Assembly (NCBI GenBank): GCA_016710165.1 | Contig: JADJLJ010000002.1 | Coordinates: 835,501 to 899,500, forward strand | Length of the DNA stretch: 64,000 nt | Source of the DNA: Chitinophagaceae bacterium | Lineage (GTDB): Bacteria; Bacteroidota; Bacteroidia; Chitinophagales; Chitinophagaceae | Direction: 5' to 3' | Part shown: piece after piece, positions 27,763 through 36,457 of the stretch | Layout of the letters: each line of letters begins with the position of its first letter | How positions within the stretch are numbered: the stretch's first letter is position 1 | The notes under the pieces: generated by a model | Seen by the model: the letters and a program-made list of their open reading frames with translations, nothing else | What the model was told of the DNA's origin: nothing | The model's database searches: none | Translations under genes and position numbers: made by a program

Positions 27763-27858
27763 CGGCATTCCGTTCCATACTTGCAAAATCTACGCATTGG
27801 TTCCTGGCGCACGAACCAGTTACGGCAAAAACCTTGATGAGAAGTACCGGCTAACCGG

Positions 27859-29424
27859 TCATTTTTTTATTGCCGCCAGTTTATTATACACATCCTCATA
27901 AAACCGCAGCGTTGCTGCACTGTCGATCCAGGCGGTATGGTACAGAACAAAGACCGGGATCTTTTCGGTGGCAGGAACAACGATGGGAGAAAGGTTCTTT
28001 AAACAACCCTTCTCGGTCAGTGTATCAATGGCAATGGAATTGTCTTTTAAAATATACCGGCCAAGGTTCATCGCTTTTTCCACCCGCATGCAGCCGTGAC
28101 TGAAGTACCGTTTGTTTAAACCAAACAGGCTTTTGCCGGGCGTGTCGTGCAGGTAAACAGTAAAGGGGTTGTAGAAATTGAGTTTTATCAGTCCCAGTGC
28201 ATTGTCGCAACCTGTCGACTGGCGGATGGTGTACGGGAAATTGCCGGGGCCCAGTGCACTCCAGTTGACGCTTCCGGGGTTCACCACTTTGCCGTTGCTG
28301 TTCAGCACCTGGTAATTATTCGCATTGAGGTAGCCGGGGTTTCTTTTGATGTAGGGCAACAATTCTTTGGTTGCGATCTTGTACGGAACATTCCAGTAAG
28401 GATACAGGATCACTTCGGTGATGGTGCTGGATAAAGTAGGGGTGGGCGTTGATCGCTTGCCAACAATGATCCTTGATTCCATCACCACTTTGCCGTGTTC
28501 ATAAAGGAGAAGCGTGGCAGAAGGTATATTCACCATCACCACATGCTGCTCCTGTTTGATGCAATGCAGCCAACGGATGCTGTTGAGTGTGATCTTCAGT
28601 TCTGTTACCCGTACATGCAACGGCACGTTCAGCGCCTGCACGATCGTACTTCGAAGCGCCCCATCGCTTAACAGGGAGAACAGGTTCTGCGCTTCTTTCA
28701 ATTTAGTTTTTACGGCCGCTTCACTCAGGGTTAATGTATCGGAAGGGAGGAAACCTAATTGATAAAGACGTGTGAGCAGGTCTTTATTGGTACGGAGTAT
28801 CTTCGAAGTTTTTACAACAGCATCTTTAAAACCTGCTGCGGCCATTGTTCGTTGGAACAAATTCAGTTTCGACCTCACGGCCAGGTATTCTGCCTGCCTT
28901 GGTTCAAGCTCGGCCATCATTACCGGAAAACGCCCAAAGGAAAGATAGGCATTGAGCAAGGCCGGAATATTGTAACAGGAAGGGCTGTATTTCACTCCGT
29001 GGTACCCAAGCGGCTCGGTTTTATTGCCCAGCATCAGGTCATGCAGGAAATGGATGGCCGCATCGGTAAACTTTATTTCAGCAACCAGGGAATCATATTC
29101 GGTTGCAGCAGGTAATTGTGCGGAACGGTAGGCCTTTAATAATCCAGGTTGATAATCGCCCTGCGCCAACCCGAATGTTTCTGCAGACTGTATGTTGCCT
29201 GCAAGCAGGGTAAGGTTGCTGCTGTTCTGCTTTGTGAGCCAGGAAAAACCGTGGCCGTTGAGGCCATAAAATTCTCTTACTTCTTTTGGGTACTTAATTC
29301 CGGAAGCCGGAAACGAATCGCTGCTGACAAAGGCCTTCAGCCTGTCGGAAAAAGACTGGGCATTTACAAATGCAGGGCAGAGGATCACCAGTAAGATGAA
29401 TATTGAAAGGCGGTTAAAAACCAT
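27859..29424 (-). CDS. YcbB-type L,D-transpeptidase
   Basis: 521 residues with a signal peptide (SIFILLVILCPAFVNAQ). The central region (about 60-290) is the YcbB/LdtD-type scaffold; the YkuD catalytic domain (about 300-460) shows VMVNIPSATLLLYEHGK, YWNVPYKIATKELLPYIKRN, YLHDTPGKSLFG and RYFSHGCMRVEKA, with the catalytic Cys in SHGCMR. It forms 3-3 cross-links in peptidoglycan. Its start overlaps the zinc-ribbon gene's stop (TAATG), so the two are coupled. A second, unrelated-size transpeptidase is at 43.6 kb. Confidence 0.92.
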   Translation of the reverse strand: MVFNRLSIFILLVILCPAFVNAQSFSDRLKAFVSSDSFPASGIKYPKEVREFYGLNGHGFSWLTKQNSSNLTLLAGNIQSAETFGLAQGDYQPGLLKAYRSAQLPAATEYDSLVAEIKFTDAAIHFLHDLMLGNKTEPLGYHGVKYSPSCYNIPALLNAYLSFGRFPVMMAELEPRQAEYLAVRSKLNLFQRTMAAAGFKDAVVKTSKILRTNKDLLTRLYQLGFLPSDTLTLSEAAVKTKLKEAQNLFSLLSDGALRSTIVQALNVPLHVRVTELKITLNSIRWLHCIKQEQHVVMVNIPSATLLLYEHGKVVMESRIIVGKRSTPTPTLSSTITEVILYPYWNVPYKIATKELLPYIKRNPGYLNANNYQVLNSNGKVVNPGSVNWSALGPGNFPYTIRQSTGCDNALGLIKLNFYNPFTVYLHDTPGKSLFGLNKRYFSHGCMRVEKAMNLGRYILKDNSIAIDTLTEKGCLKNLSPIVVPATEKIPVFVLYHTAWIDSAATLRFYEDVYNKLAAIKK

Positions 29425-29690
29425 TATGCGTGAACTTTCTGCCAGCGTTTCAGATGCGGCAGTGCTTTTAGTGATTGTTGAATGATCCCTTCGGGGAGTT
29501 TGATCTTCCTCATCTGCTTCTCCACCAGTTCCTTCATCTGATCAAGTGTCATTTCCGGCTCCACCATGTTTCCGCCCTTGTAGCAATACCTGCAATACTC
29601 GGTACTTTTTGAGCCATCCATTTCGGTTCCCCTGTCGGCCATGTTATCAATAGGCATTGTACAACTCTGGCAAATAAATTCCGGGTACAT
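29424..29690 (-). CDS. Small zinc-ribbon protein
   Basis: 88 residues. CQSCTMPI near the start and CRYCYKGG around residue 33 supply four cysteines for one zinc, matching the putative zinc-ribbon family PF12674. A helical tail (MTLDQMKELVEKQMRKIKLP) follows. Members are common in Bacteroidota and have no proven role. Its coupling to the transpeptidase gene is seen directly as a one-base overlap. Confidence 0.82.
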   Translation of the reverse strand: MYPEFICQSCTMPIDNMADRGTEMDGSKSTEYCRYCYKGGNMVEPEMTLDQMKELVEKQMRKIKLPEGIIQQSLKALPHLKRWQKVHA

Positions 29691-29719
29691 AAAAAATAGT
29701 TTACGTTAATAATTTCATT

Positions 29720-30010
29720 TTACTTCTTGAACCATTTGCCGAACTTACCCATGAGCCTGTCCTCGGCTTTGCTGGCCAGCCTGGAAGCGAACCTCAGTGC
29801 CATCTCGGATAATATTCCCGAACCAGGTCTGTTCTCTGGTTCTGTTTTGCTTCGTAAGCCTGCCATTACCTGCCCGGCAATATTCTTTGGTGTAAGACTC
29901 GTTTTCACATCACGCCAGTCATACCGGATGGCTTTCTCCAGTTCGGCCCGGCGCATTTTAAGCCGATTCTTTTCTTCCTTTAGCTGCTTTGCATTTTTAA
30001 ACTTTTTCAT
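29720..30010 (-). CDS. Basic hypothetical protein of the YtxH/holin operon
   Basis: 96 residues from the ATG at 30010 (MKKFKNAKQLKEEKNRLKMR). A basic coiled-coil start is followed by a Gly/Pro-rich middle (ENRPGSGILSEM) and an amphipathic C-terminus. A longer frame beginning upstream overlaps the holin-like gene further and has no support. The start overlaps the preceding gene by 14 bp. No family recognised. Third gene of the unit beginning at 30617. Confidence 0.7.
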   Translation of the reverse strand: MKKFKNAKQLKEEKNRLKMRRAELEKAIRYDWRDVKTSLTPKNIAGQVMAGLRSKTEPENRPGSGILSEMALRFASRLASKAEDRLMGKFGKWFKK

Positions 30011-30365
30011 TGCCTTCCTCCTCGTCTTTGAATAATTGCTGCAAAATGGCATTCATGATGGGCAGCTTCAACAGCCTTACCCGCAGTGTCCACACCAGCA
30101 CAGCAAACAATAAATAAATACCGGCAACGATCAAAAAACCCCAGTAATATTCGCCGGTAAGTTTAGCAAAAACAAAAGCCAGGGCCACACTGCTGAATAC
30201 CAGGAAAAAAATAAAGACCATCAGCACGATGGCCACGGCAATGATATTAGACAACACACCCGACGTTTTCTCGGCAATGCTCAACTTGGCCGATGTGATG
30301 TGGTTATTCACATACTCTTTTACGTGTTCGGCCATTTCTTCCACTTTGGCGAATGTGTTTTCCAT
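29997..30365 (-). CDS. Holin-superfamily III-like membrane protein (PF07332 type)
   Basis: 122 residues: an amphipathic N-terminal helix (VEEMAEHVKEYVNNHI), then two strong membrane helices (VLSNIIAVAIVLMVFIFFLV and YYWGFLIVAGIYLLFAVLVW), and a charged tail. This is the chromosomal 'phage holin family' type found beside YtxH genes; no phage genes are near, so lysis is not implied. It is probably an envelope stress protein. Same unit as the YtxH gene, 27 bp downstream of it. Confidence 0.82.
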   Translation of the reverse strand: MENTFAKVEEMAEHVKEYVNNHITSAKLSIAEKTSGVLSNIIAVAIVLMVFIFFLVFSSVALAFVFAKLTGEYYWGFLIVAGIYLLFAVLVWTLRVRLLKLPIMNAILQQLFKDEEEGNEKV

Positions 30366-30392
30366 TACGGGCTGTTTTGCTTTTTATTTTGT

Positions 30393-30617
30393 TTATGCAA
30401 ATTCCTCCACTTTCTCTTTTAGACCGGTTTTCAGTTCATTCAGTTTTTCCATTCCCTTGCCGAATTTGTGCTTTACATCATCGGTCATTTTTTTTCCTTC
30501 ATCTACAATTTTTTTCCGGGTATCGGAACCTTTACCCGGGGCAAACAGGATCCCCAGAACAGCGCCTGCGGCAACGCCGGCTGCAAGGGCAACGAGTATT
30601 TTACTGCTGTTTTTCAT
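30393..30617 (-). CDS. YtxH-domain stress protein
   Basis: 74 residues: a glycine/alanine-rich membrane helix (LVALAAGVAAGAVLGILFAP) ending in the family's LFAPGKGSDTRKK, then a charged coiled-coil (KMTDDVKHKFGKGMEKLNEL). YtxH proteins belong to general stress regulons in Firmicutes and are common in Bacteroidota. Its promoter faces the paired operator at 30690-30723 with a -7 element at 30666-30659 (AATATTTG), so it is predicted to be co-regulated with the divergent universal stress protein. Confidence 0.9.
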   Translation of the reverse strand: MKNSSKILVALAAGVAAGAVLGILFAPGKGSDTRKKIVDEGKKMTDDVKHKFGKGMEKLNELKTGLKEKVEEFA

Positions 30618-30658
30618 TTTGATTTGTTTTAGTTGTTTTGCCGGTATTTACCGGTAAA

Positions 30659-30754
30659 CAAATATTAGGTTTTTTTCTGCTTTTTTCAATGATAACTGTC
30701 ATCAAATATTTTGACCCTTGTCATTGCAGTGGCGGGCTTGCGGCGATAAGTTTA
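30659..30754. promoter_or_regulatory. Divergent stress promoter with paired TGA-N6-TCA operator (YtxH / USP)
   Basis: Boxes TGATAACTGTCA (30690-30701) and TGACCCTTGTCA (30712-30723) start 22 bp apart. Rightward, the -7 element TAAGTTTA (30747-30754) starts 35 bp after the proximal box start. Leftward, AATATTTG (30666-30659) starts 35 bp from that side's proximal box. The geometry matches Crp/Fnr activation at about -41 and -63 in both directions. Confidence 0.85.
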
Positions 30755-30764
30755 CAAAAAAATC

Positions 30765-31604
30765 ATGCAAAAGATCATCGCCGCATTCGACGGCCTCAAA
30801 TATTCAACCAGCACAAGGGATCATGCCATTGCCCTGGCCCGGTCCGGCAACATGCACCTGACGGGTGTTTTCCTGGATGATGTTACCTACACCAGCTACA
30901 AGGTTTATGAGCTGATCACCAAAGACGGGGTATCGGATAAAAAGCTGAAACAGCTGGCTAAGAAAGACTATGATACCCGTAACAAGGCGGTTGCTGATTT
31001 TGAAAATGCCTGCCGGAAGGCCGGCGTGGAATACAATATCCACCACGACCGGAAAACCGCCCTGAAAGAACTGCTGCACGAAAGCATTTATGCCGACCTT
31101 ATCATCATCGACAGCAAAGAAACGCTTACACATTACGACGAAAGCCTGCCCACCCGTTTCATACGTGAACTCCTTACCGACGTGCAGTGCCCGGTATTGC
31201 TGGTACCCCAGAAATATAAACCCATCGAAAAGATCGCATTGCTCTATGACGGCAGGCCATCATCGGTTCATGCCGTACGGATGTTCAGCTACCTGTATCC
31301 GGCACCCGCTGCCATGCATGTAGAAGTGATCTCGGTGAAGGGAATGGGGAACGACATGCATTTACCCGACGGTAAACTGGTGAAGGAATTCATTAAGAAT
31401 CATTATCCCAAAGCCATTTTTAAAGTATTGAAGGGATTGCCGGAAATAGAGATCGTGAAACACCTGGCACAGGAAAATAAAAATGTACTGGCGGTGCTGG
31501 GCGCTTACCGGAGGGGGACGGTATCCCGCTGGTTCAAGGCGAGCATGGCCGATGAACTGATGATCGAATTAAAAACCCCGCTGTTTATTGCACATACCAG
31601 GTAA
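30765..31604 (+). CDS. Universal stress protein, two UspA domains
   Basis: 279 residues made of two tandem UspA-like halves. The first opens KIIAAFDGLKYSTSTRDHAI and includes LIIIDSKETLTHYDESLPTRF; the second opens KIALLYDGRPSSVHAVRMFS. The ATP-binding glycine motif is weak (LGAYRRGTVSRWFKAS) near the C-terminus. Such proteins bind ATP or metabolites and help survival under starvation or low oxygen. It heads a probable three-gene unit with the next two genes (9 and 7 bp spacings) and is preceded by the paired operator. Confidence 0.9.
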   Translation: MQKIIAAFDGLKYSTSTRDHAIALARSGNMHLTGVFLDDVTYTSYKVYELITKDGVSDKKLKQLAKKDYDTRNKAVADFENACRKAGVEYNIHHDRKTALKELLHESIYADLIIIDSKETLTHYDESLPTRFIRELLTDVQCPVLLVPQKYKPIEKIALLYDGRPSSVHAVRMFSYLYPAPAAMHVEVISVKGMGNDMHLPDGKLVKEFIKNHYPKAIFKVLKGLPEIEIVKHLAQENKNVLAVLGAYRRGTVSRWFKASMADELMIELKTPLFIAHTR

Positions 31605-31613
31605 CCGGGTTTC

Positions 31614-31955
31614 ATGAAAGTTCAGGCACCACTCCAATTCATAAAGATCGTTCATACGGTTATCTGGCTTTTTTTCAATGCCGTGCTGTTCTATTTGTTC
31701 TATGCCGTGATCGCCAATAAAATTGATAAATGGGTATGGATAGGGATTGGCCTTTTTTTACTGGAAGGTATTGTGTTGCTCCTCTTTAAAAATTTCTGTC
31801 CCCTGACCATTATTGCCCGTAAGTATTCTGACTCAACCAGGGATAATTTTGATATTTACCTGCCGGAATGGTTAGCGAGGTATAATAAAATTATTTACAC
31901 AAGTCTGCTTGGAGTTATAATTTTGATCCTCGTATACCGACTGCTGTCAAATTGA
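31614..31955 (+). CDS. Small integral membrane protein, DUF2784-like
   Basis: 113 residues with three to four hydrophobic helices (VIWLFFNAVLFYLFYAVIAN, WVWIGIGLFLLEGIVLLLF, YTSLLGVIILILVYRLL). The loop NFCPLTIIARKYSDSTRDNF resembles the CPLT region of DUF2784 proteins, but the assignment is tentative. It begins 9 bp after the universal stress gene and ends 7 bp before the next, so it belongs to the same stress-regulated unit. Function unknown. Confidence 0.7.
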   Translation: MKVQAPLQFIKIVHTVIWLFFNAVLFYLFYAVIANKIDKWVWIGIGLFLLEGIVLLLFKNFCPLTIIARKYSDSTRDNFDIYLPEWLARYNKIIYTSLLGVIILILVYRLLSN

Positions 31956-31962
31956 TATAAAA

Positions 31963-32973
31963 TTGGATTCTATTACCCACATAGCTATTGGTGCCTGTAT
32001 CGGCGAAGCTTTTTTTGAAAGAGGCTTTGGAAAAAAAGCCATGGTATGGGGTGCCCTTGCACAAAGCATCCCGGATATTGATTTTATCGCCGGGTTGTGG
32101 TCTTCGCCTGCCGGCGACCTGCTGGCTCACCGGGGTTTCACCCATTCCATTTTATTCGCCTTGCTCATCATCCCGGCCTTTGCCTTATCGGCCGACAGGA
32201 TCCACCGGCCGCATAATATTGCCTTCCGTACCTGGTTATTGTTTTTTACAACGGAGGTATTCGTTCACCTGTTCATTGATGCATTTAATAATTACGGCAT
32301 CGGCTGGTTCGAGCCGTTCAGCCATGTCCGCTATTCATTCAATACGGTTTACGTGGCCGACCCGTTCTTTTCGTTGTGGCCGGGTATTGCATTGTTCATG
32401 CTGGTCATTTTGAACCGGTACAGCCCCAAAAGAAGATTCTGGTGGCGGCTGGGTGTGATCCTGCCTTTTCTTTATCTCGGGTATTGTACCATCAATAAAA
32501 TAAAGATCAACCGGGATGTGCAGCAGGTATTTGCAAAGCAGCACATCCCGCATGAAAGATATTTTACCACGCCGGCCCCGCTGCAAAACTGGTTGTGGTA
32601 TGTGGTGGCAGGAAATGACAGCGGGTATCACGTCGGCTTCCGTTCCCTGTTCGACAGTAAAAAGGAGATCCGCTTTGAATATTTTCCCAGGAATGATTCG
32701 TTGCTTAAGCCCGTAGCCATGGATGAGGACGTGCACAAACTCATCCGGTTCTCCAAACAGTTTTATACCGTGGAAAAATGGAAGGATACCCTTGTGTTCA
32801 ACGACCTGCGTTTTGGCCAGATCATCGGATGGGAAAATCCAAAAGAGAAATTCGTGTTTCATTATTACCTGCAATACCCGGAAGACAATAAGATGGTGGT
32901 GCAGCGGGGGCGCTTTGCCGGCTGGGACTGGGAAGTGGCAAAGAATTTCTGGCGCCGCATTAAGGGTGATTGA
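31963..32973 (+). CDS. YdjM-type membrane-bound metal-dependent hydrolase
   Basis: 336 residues starting at a TTG codon: DSITHIAIGACIGEAF is the conserved N-terminus of the family (PF04307), so the start must be here. The metal motif includes PDIDFIAGL, HRGFTHSILFAL and the later HLFIDAFNNYG. Four to five membrane helices fill the first half; the C-terminal half is soluble and unassigned. The LexA-binding YdjM relatives are stress induced. It closes the USP unit. Confidence 0.85.
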   Translation: MDSITHIAIGACIGEAFFERGFGKKAMVWGALAQSIPDIDFIAGLWSSPAGDLLAHRGFTHSILFALLIIPAFALSADRIHRPHNIAFRTWLLFFTTEVFVHLFIDAFNNYGIGWFEPFSHVRYSFNTVYVADPFFSLWPGIALFMLVILNRYSPKRRFWWRLGVILPFLYLGYCTINKIKINRDVQQVFAKQHIPHERYFTTPAPLQNWLWYVVAGNDSGYHVGFRSLFDSKKEIRFEYFPRNDSLLKPVAMDEDVHKLIRFSKQFYTVEKWKDTLVFNDLRFGQIIGWENPKEKFVFHYYLQYPEDNKMVVQRGRFAGWDWEVAKNFWRRIKGD

Positions 32974-33004
32974 TGCATCACAGCTATGATGGAATTCCGG
33001 GATA

Positions 33005-34134
33005 CTAGGCTTTGTGCTTAAAATAAAAAGTGAATAAATAAAAAACGGTACGAATGAACTGGTAAGAAAGCCAGCGGTTGAACTGTTTAAAAATATTGTT
33101 TGTTTTGATGTGCTGTTCAAAAGTAATGCGGGTGCAATCTTTCTCAATGATCTGCTGTAAAACCTGCCTTGTTTCTTTTGCAAATGCGGGGTTGCGTACG
33201 TCGAGGTTCAGTTCAATGCTTGCATAGGCGCTGATGTTATTGATATTATAGGAGCCGGCCGTCATCCATTCCTCATCAGAAACAGCCATTTTACCATGCA
33301 GGATGTTCTTCTGGTATTCATAGAGTTCAATGCCGTTCCGCAATAACCAGTCGTACAACCAGCGTTCTGCATTTTTAGCCACTTTCACATCTGAATTGCC
33401 TGCAGCGATCACCCGGATGGAAACCCCCCGTTTAATGGCATTTACCATTTGCCGCCGGATAAAGATGCCTGGTAAAAATAACTGCAGAGGATGGTTACTT
33501 CCGACCGGGATGAACGCAATATTTTCACGTAGGTGGATGATATCTGGTTCTTGCGCCTCACCCAGTCGTTACGCCGCATCCGGACTTCGCTCTGTTCTTC
33601 CGGCAAAAAATCAAAACTTACCTGTTTTTCTTCGCAGGGGGTTATGCCCATGTTCACCGGGTAACTCTTCCACGATTTCCAGCAAAGCACACAAAGTTCC
33701 CTGGCAACTTCCCCTTCCACGAACAAAGCAAAATCAAGCCATGCGGGTTGCCCGGGCATGTCGTTGTAACGGTTGCTGATGTTTACGCCGCCAACCAGTG
33801 CATACCGGGTGTCAACCACCGTCATTTTATGATGCATGCGCCTGCCAAAATAAAAGTACCGGCTTTTGAAAAACGTTTCAAAAAAACGGAAATGGATGCC
33901 GGCATTTTTCAGGTCGGCGATGAATGATTTTGACATTGCCTGCGAAGCATACCCATCGGCCATGAGATGAACCTCCACGTTTCGCAGCACGGCTTCTTTC
34001 AGCGCATTGGCCACCAGCCTGCCCGTCTCGTCATCTTCATAAATATAGGTTTGCAGGTGTATACTTTCTTTCGCCATGCCAATAAGCTGAAGCAGTTTAT
34101 CAAAATAGGCCCTGCCTCCCCGGATGAGCTGCAC
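33005..34134 (-). CDS. Phospholipase D-family cardiolipin synthase-like protein, one-base frame break
   Basis: Two frames join into about 376 residues if one T is added to the run at 33474-33478. The first HKD motif is HHKMTVVDTRYALVGG and the second HGKMAVSDEEWMTAGSYN, each with the catalytic His and Lys. The part between holds ILCSYFLPGIF. It would make cardiolipin or related phospholipids at the membrane. The frame lacks an upstream ATG; GTG at 34134 is assumed, and the true start may lie a few codons upstream. It follows PolX by 42 bp and is probably co-transcribed. Confidence 0.83.
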
Positions 34135-34176
34135 CTTGTTCTGTATGGTAAAATTATTTTTTATGGAAGCATGATT

Positions 34177-35208
34177 TTATTTCTTCAGCAGGGTTGTTTT
34201 CTCCAGTTCTCCGGCGCCCAGCCTTTTTTCCGGCGGAATATAACGGTAACCGAACAGGTCATAAATGCTTTGCTCCGTTTCACCGGCCAGCCTTCTGCCG
34301 GTCTTGTTCTCAAACACCCCGTATTCATTCATCTTCCAGCCCTTTTGTTTTGCGATCAGCCGCAGTTTGATATTGTGTTCCTTGCTGCCGGTAAAATAAA
34401 AAAGGGCCGAGCCGTATTGAGCGGGTTCCACCACCCGTATGTCAACCTGTACCTGGCTGCTGTACAGCTGCACGCTTGCTTTTGTGTCACCGGCGGCCAG
34501 CACTTTTTCGATCAGCGGTATCTTGATGAACTGTTTAACGATCCTGTGGTGGTCTCTTTTTTGCGCCACGATGATGATATCAATATCGCCGATGGTCTCT
34601 TTCTTCCGGCGGATGCTGCCGGCAATTTCAGCGTGCTCCACAAACGGTATTTGCTTTATCTCTTCCAGGACCTTATTGGCGATCGCCCGGGCTTCTGTTA
34701 GCGGGATCCTTTTTTTCTCTTTATCGGGTTTCAGTAACGCTTTTAATTTTTCGGTCTTCTTTGCTGCAAAACCTTTTACGTTGGCCAGTTTTCCCACTTC
34801 AATGGCTTTGGCGAGCTGGCCGGGTGTGTTCACATGCAGTTCGTCGTGCAGTTGCCGGATGGTGGCCGGGCCAATGCCTTCTGCACTCATCAGTTCCAGC
34901 AGTTGCAGCGGGACCTTCTTTTTCAGTTTTTCGAAAGTGGCGATCTTACCGGTGTGAATGTATTCAATTATTTTTTGTGCAATGCTTTCGCCAACGCCTT
35001 TCAGTTCATCAAGCGCTTTTATATCATCCCCGTAAATATCCACAGGTTCTTGCATATTGGCCAATACGCCCGCCACGGTCTCGTAAGCCCGGGCCCGGAA
35101 ACGTTCCTCCCTGCCCAGGTAAGCATAACAATCGGCCATTTTGCGGAAAATAGCCGCCAGTTCAGCATTGTGCTGCAAAGAAGCGGTTTTCTGTATTGCG
35201 GAAGCCAT
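34177..35208 (-). CDS. polX: DNA polymerase X family protein without the PHP domain
   Basis: 343 residues. The N-terminal 8-kDa-like domain has two helix-hairpin-helix motifs (LDELKGVGESIAQKI and LMSAEGIGPATIRQL). The palm holds AGSIRRKKETIGDIDIIIV with the metal-binding Asp pair, plus VQVDIRVV with the third Asp. FTGSKEHNIKLRLIAKQKGW is typical of PolX. Bacterial PolX usually carries a C-terminal PHP exonuclease of ~240 residues; here the protein ends after the polymerase core. It fills short gaps in base excision repair. It is divergent from baeRF3, with a -7 element TAATTTTA at 35229-35222. Confidence 0.9.
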   Translation of the reverse strand: MASAIQKTASLQHNAELAAIFRKMADCYAYLGREERFRARAYETVAGVLANMQEPVDIYGDDIKALDELKGVGESIAQKIIEYIHTGKIATFEKLKKKVPLQLLELMSAEGIGPATIRQLHDELHVNTPGQLAKAIEVGKLANVKGFAAKKTEKLKALLKPDKEKKRIPLTEARAIANKVLEEIKQIPFVEHAEIAGSIRRKKETIGDIDIIIVAQKRDHHRIVKQFIKIPLIEKVLAAGDTKASVQLYSSQVQVDIRVVEPAQYGSALFYFTGSKEHNIKLRLIAKQKGWKMNEYGVFENKTGRRLAGETEQSIYDLFGYRYIPPEKRLGAGELEKTTLLKK

Positions 35209-35221
35209 AAATTTCAGGTAT

Positions 35222-35317
35222 TAAAATTATCATTCCGGGCAGGGCGGTTAAATGAGTAAAGTCATAGTATTCCGTGATTAGAGTTATAAAAAATCAGCGA
35301 TTATAAAAATAACTTTA
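35222..35317. promoter_or_regulatory. Divergent stress promoter with paired TGA-N6-TCA operator (PolX / baeRF3)
   Basis: Boxes TGAGTAAAGTCA (35253-35264) and TGATTAGAGTTA (35275-35286) start 22 bp apart. The -7 elements TAACTTTA (35310-35317, rightward) and TAATTTTA (35229-35222, leftward) each start exactly 35 bp from the start of their proximal box. Both genes start within about 20 bp of their -7 element. Confidence 0.85.
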
Positions 35318-35335
35318 ATACTCAACTTACACACC

Positions 35336-36432
35336 ATGACACAAACATTTTCCCCCGAAGAAAAAGCCGTTCTGAATGCAGTGAAATACCTGCCGGCCAT
35401 TTCCATGATCCTGCCATTTGAGCCAAAGATCAGCGTCAAGTCTGAACTGGAATACCGCCTGAAGATGGCTTTCAATAAAGTGGAGAAGGAGTTGATGAAT
35501 AATTACCCGCCGGAAAAGGCTTCACCCATCATCAACAAGCTCCGGCACCTTATCCACGAACTTAATTTCAACACCCATAAAAAAAGCATCGCCATCTTTC
35601 TTTCCCCCATGGTAGAAAAAGTATTCTACCTGGATATCCCGGTAGAGGAGAAGGTGATCATTGATGAGACCTTTGAGATCCGTGACCTGGTTTACCAGAA
35701 AAAGCAGGAAGTGCAATACCTGGTGCTGATGCTGAGTGCAAAAAGATCCACCATGCACCTGGCCAATGGATCAGACATGCGGTTGATAAAATCCAACCGG
35801 TCTGAGCATACCCTCTTATCCGAAAAAGACCTTCCGGAAAGGGTGGCGAATTTCTCTGACCCCGACAACATGGCGGAAGTGTTCCTGGAAAAATTCCTTC
35901 ACCAGATGGACGAAGACCTTACCCTGATGCTGAAGGCTTACCCGCTGCCTGTTTTTGTGATGGGCGCTGAACGGGTGCTCGGCCATTATAAGAAAATAAC
36001 AAAACATGCCCAGGAGATAACTGATTTCATCCACGGCAATTATGAAGAACTGACCGAGCCTGAAATATTCAAGGTTGTTCAGCCATACGTAAGTAACTGG
36101 AGAAAGGTAAAAGAGATGGATGTGCTGCACCAGGTGGAAAATGCGATGGGAGCAAAAAAACTGGCACACGGAATTGAGGAGGTATGGCAGGCTGCAGCCC
36201 ACAAGAACTGCCGGCTGCTGGTGGTGGAAAGGGGTTTCATGTACACTGCCCGCCAGGGCGCCGAACCGGATGTTATCTATAAAGAGAACTGCCTTCCGAT
36301 TATCCCTTCTATATCAAGGATGCCGTGGATGATGTGATACAGAAAGTGCTGGAGAACGGCGGTGATGTGGAGTTTACAGAAGATGGCACACTGAAGGATT
36401 ACGGGCGCATTGCGCTGATACAATATTATTGA
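35336..36432 (+). CDS. baeRF3-type release-factor-like protein, one-base frame break
   Basis: About 365 residues once one missing base near 36291-36297 is restored; the second frame then reads DYPFYIKDAVDDVIQKVLEN and ends GRIALIQYY. The N-terminal part (SMILPFEPKISVKSELEYRL, LSPMVEKVFYLDIPVEEKV) and the middle (YPLPVFVMGAERVLGHYKKI) match bacterial archaeo-eukaryotic release factor family 3. Such proteins are thought to act on stalled or hibernating ribosomes. A 25-bp gap leads to the second universal stress gene, so both are likely one unit under the paired operator. Confidence 0.82.
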
Positions 36433-36457
36433 TCCATTCATATCAAAAACAAATAAA

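Noticed and set aside
29997..30617. Holin-like and YtxH genes as part of a prophage
   Set aside because: No lysin, capsid, integrase or other phage gene is nearby; this gene pair is a common chromosomal stress unit.
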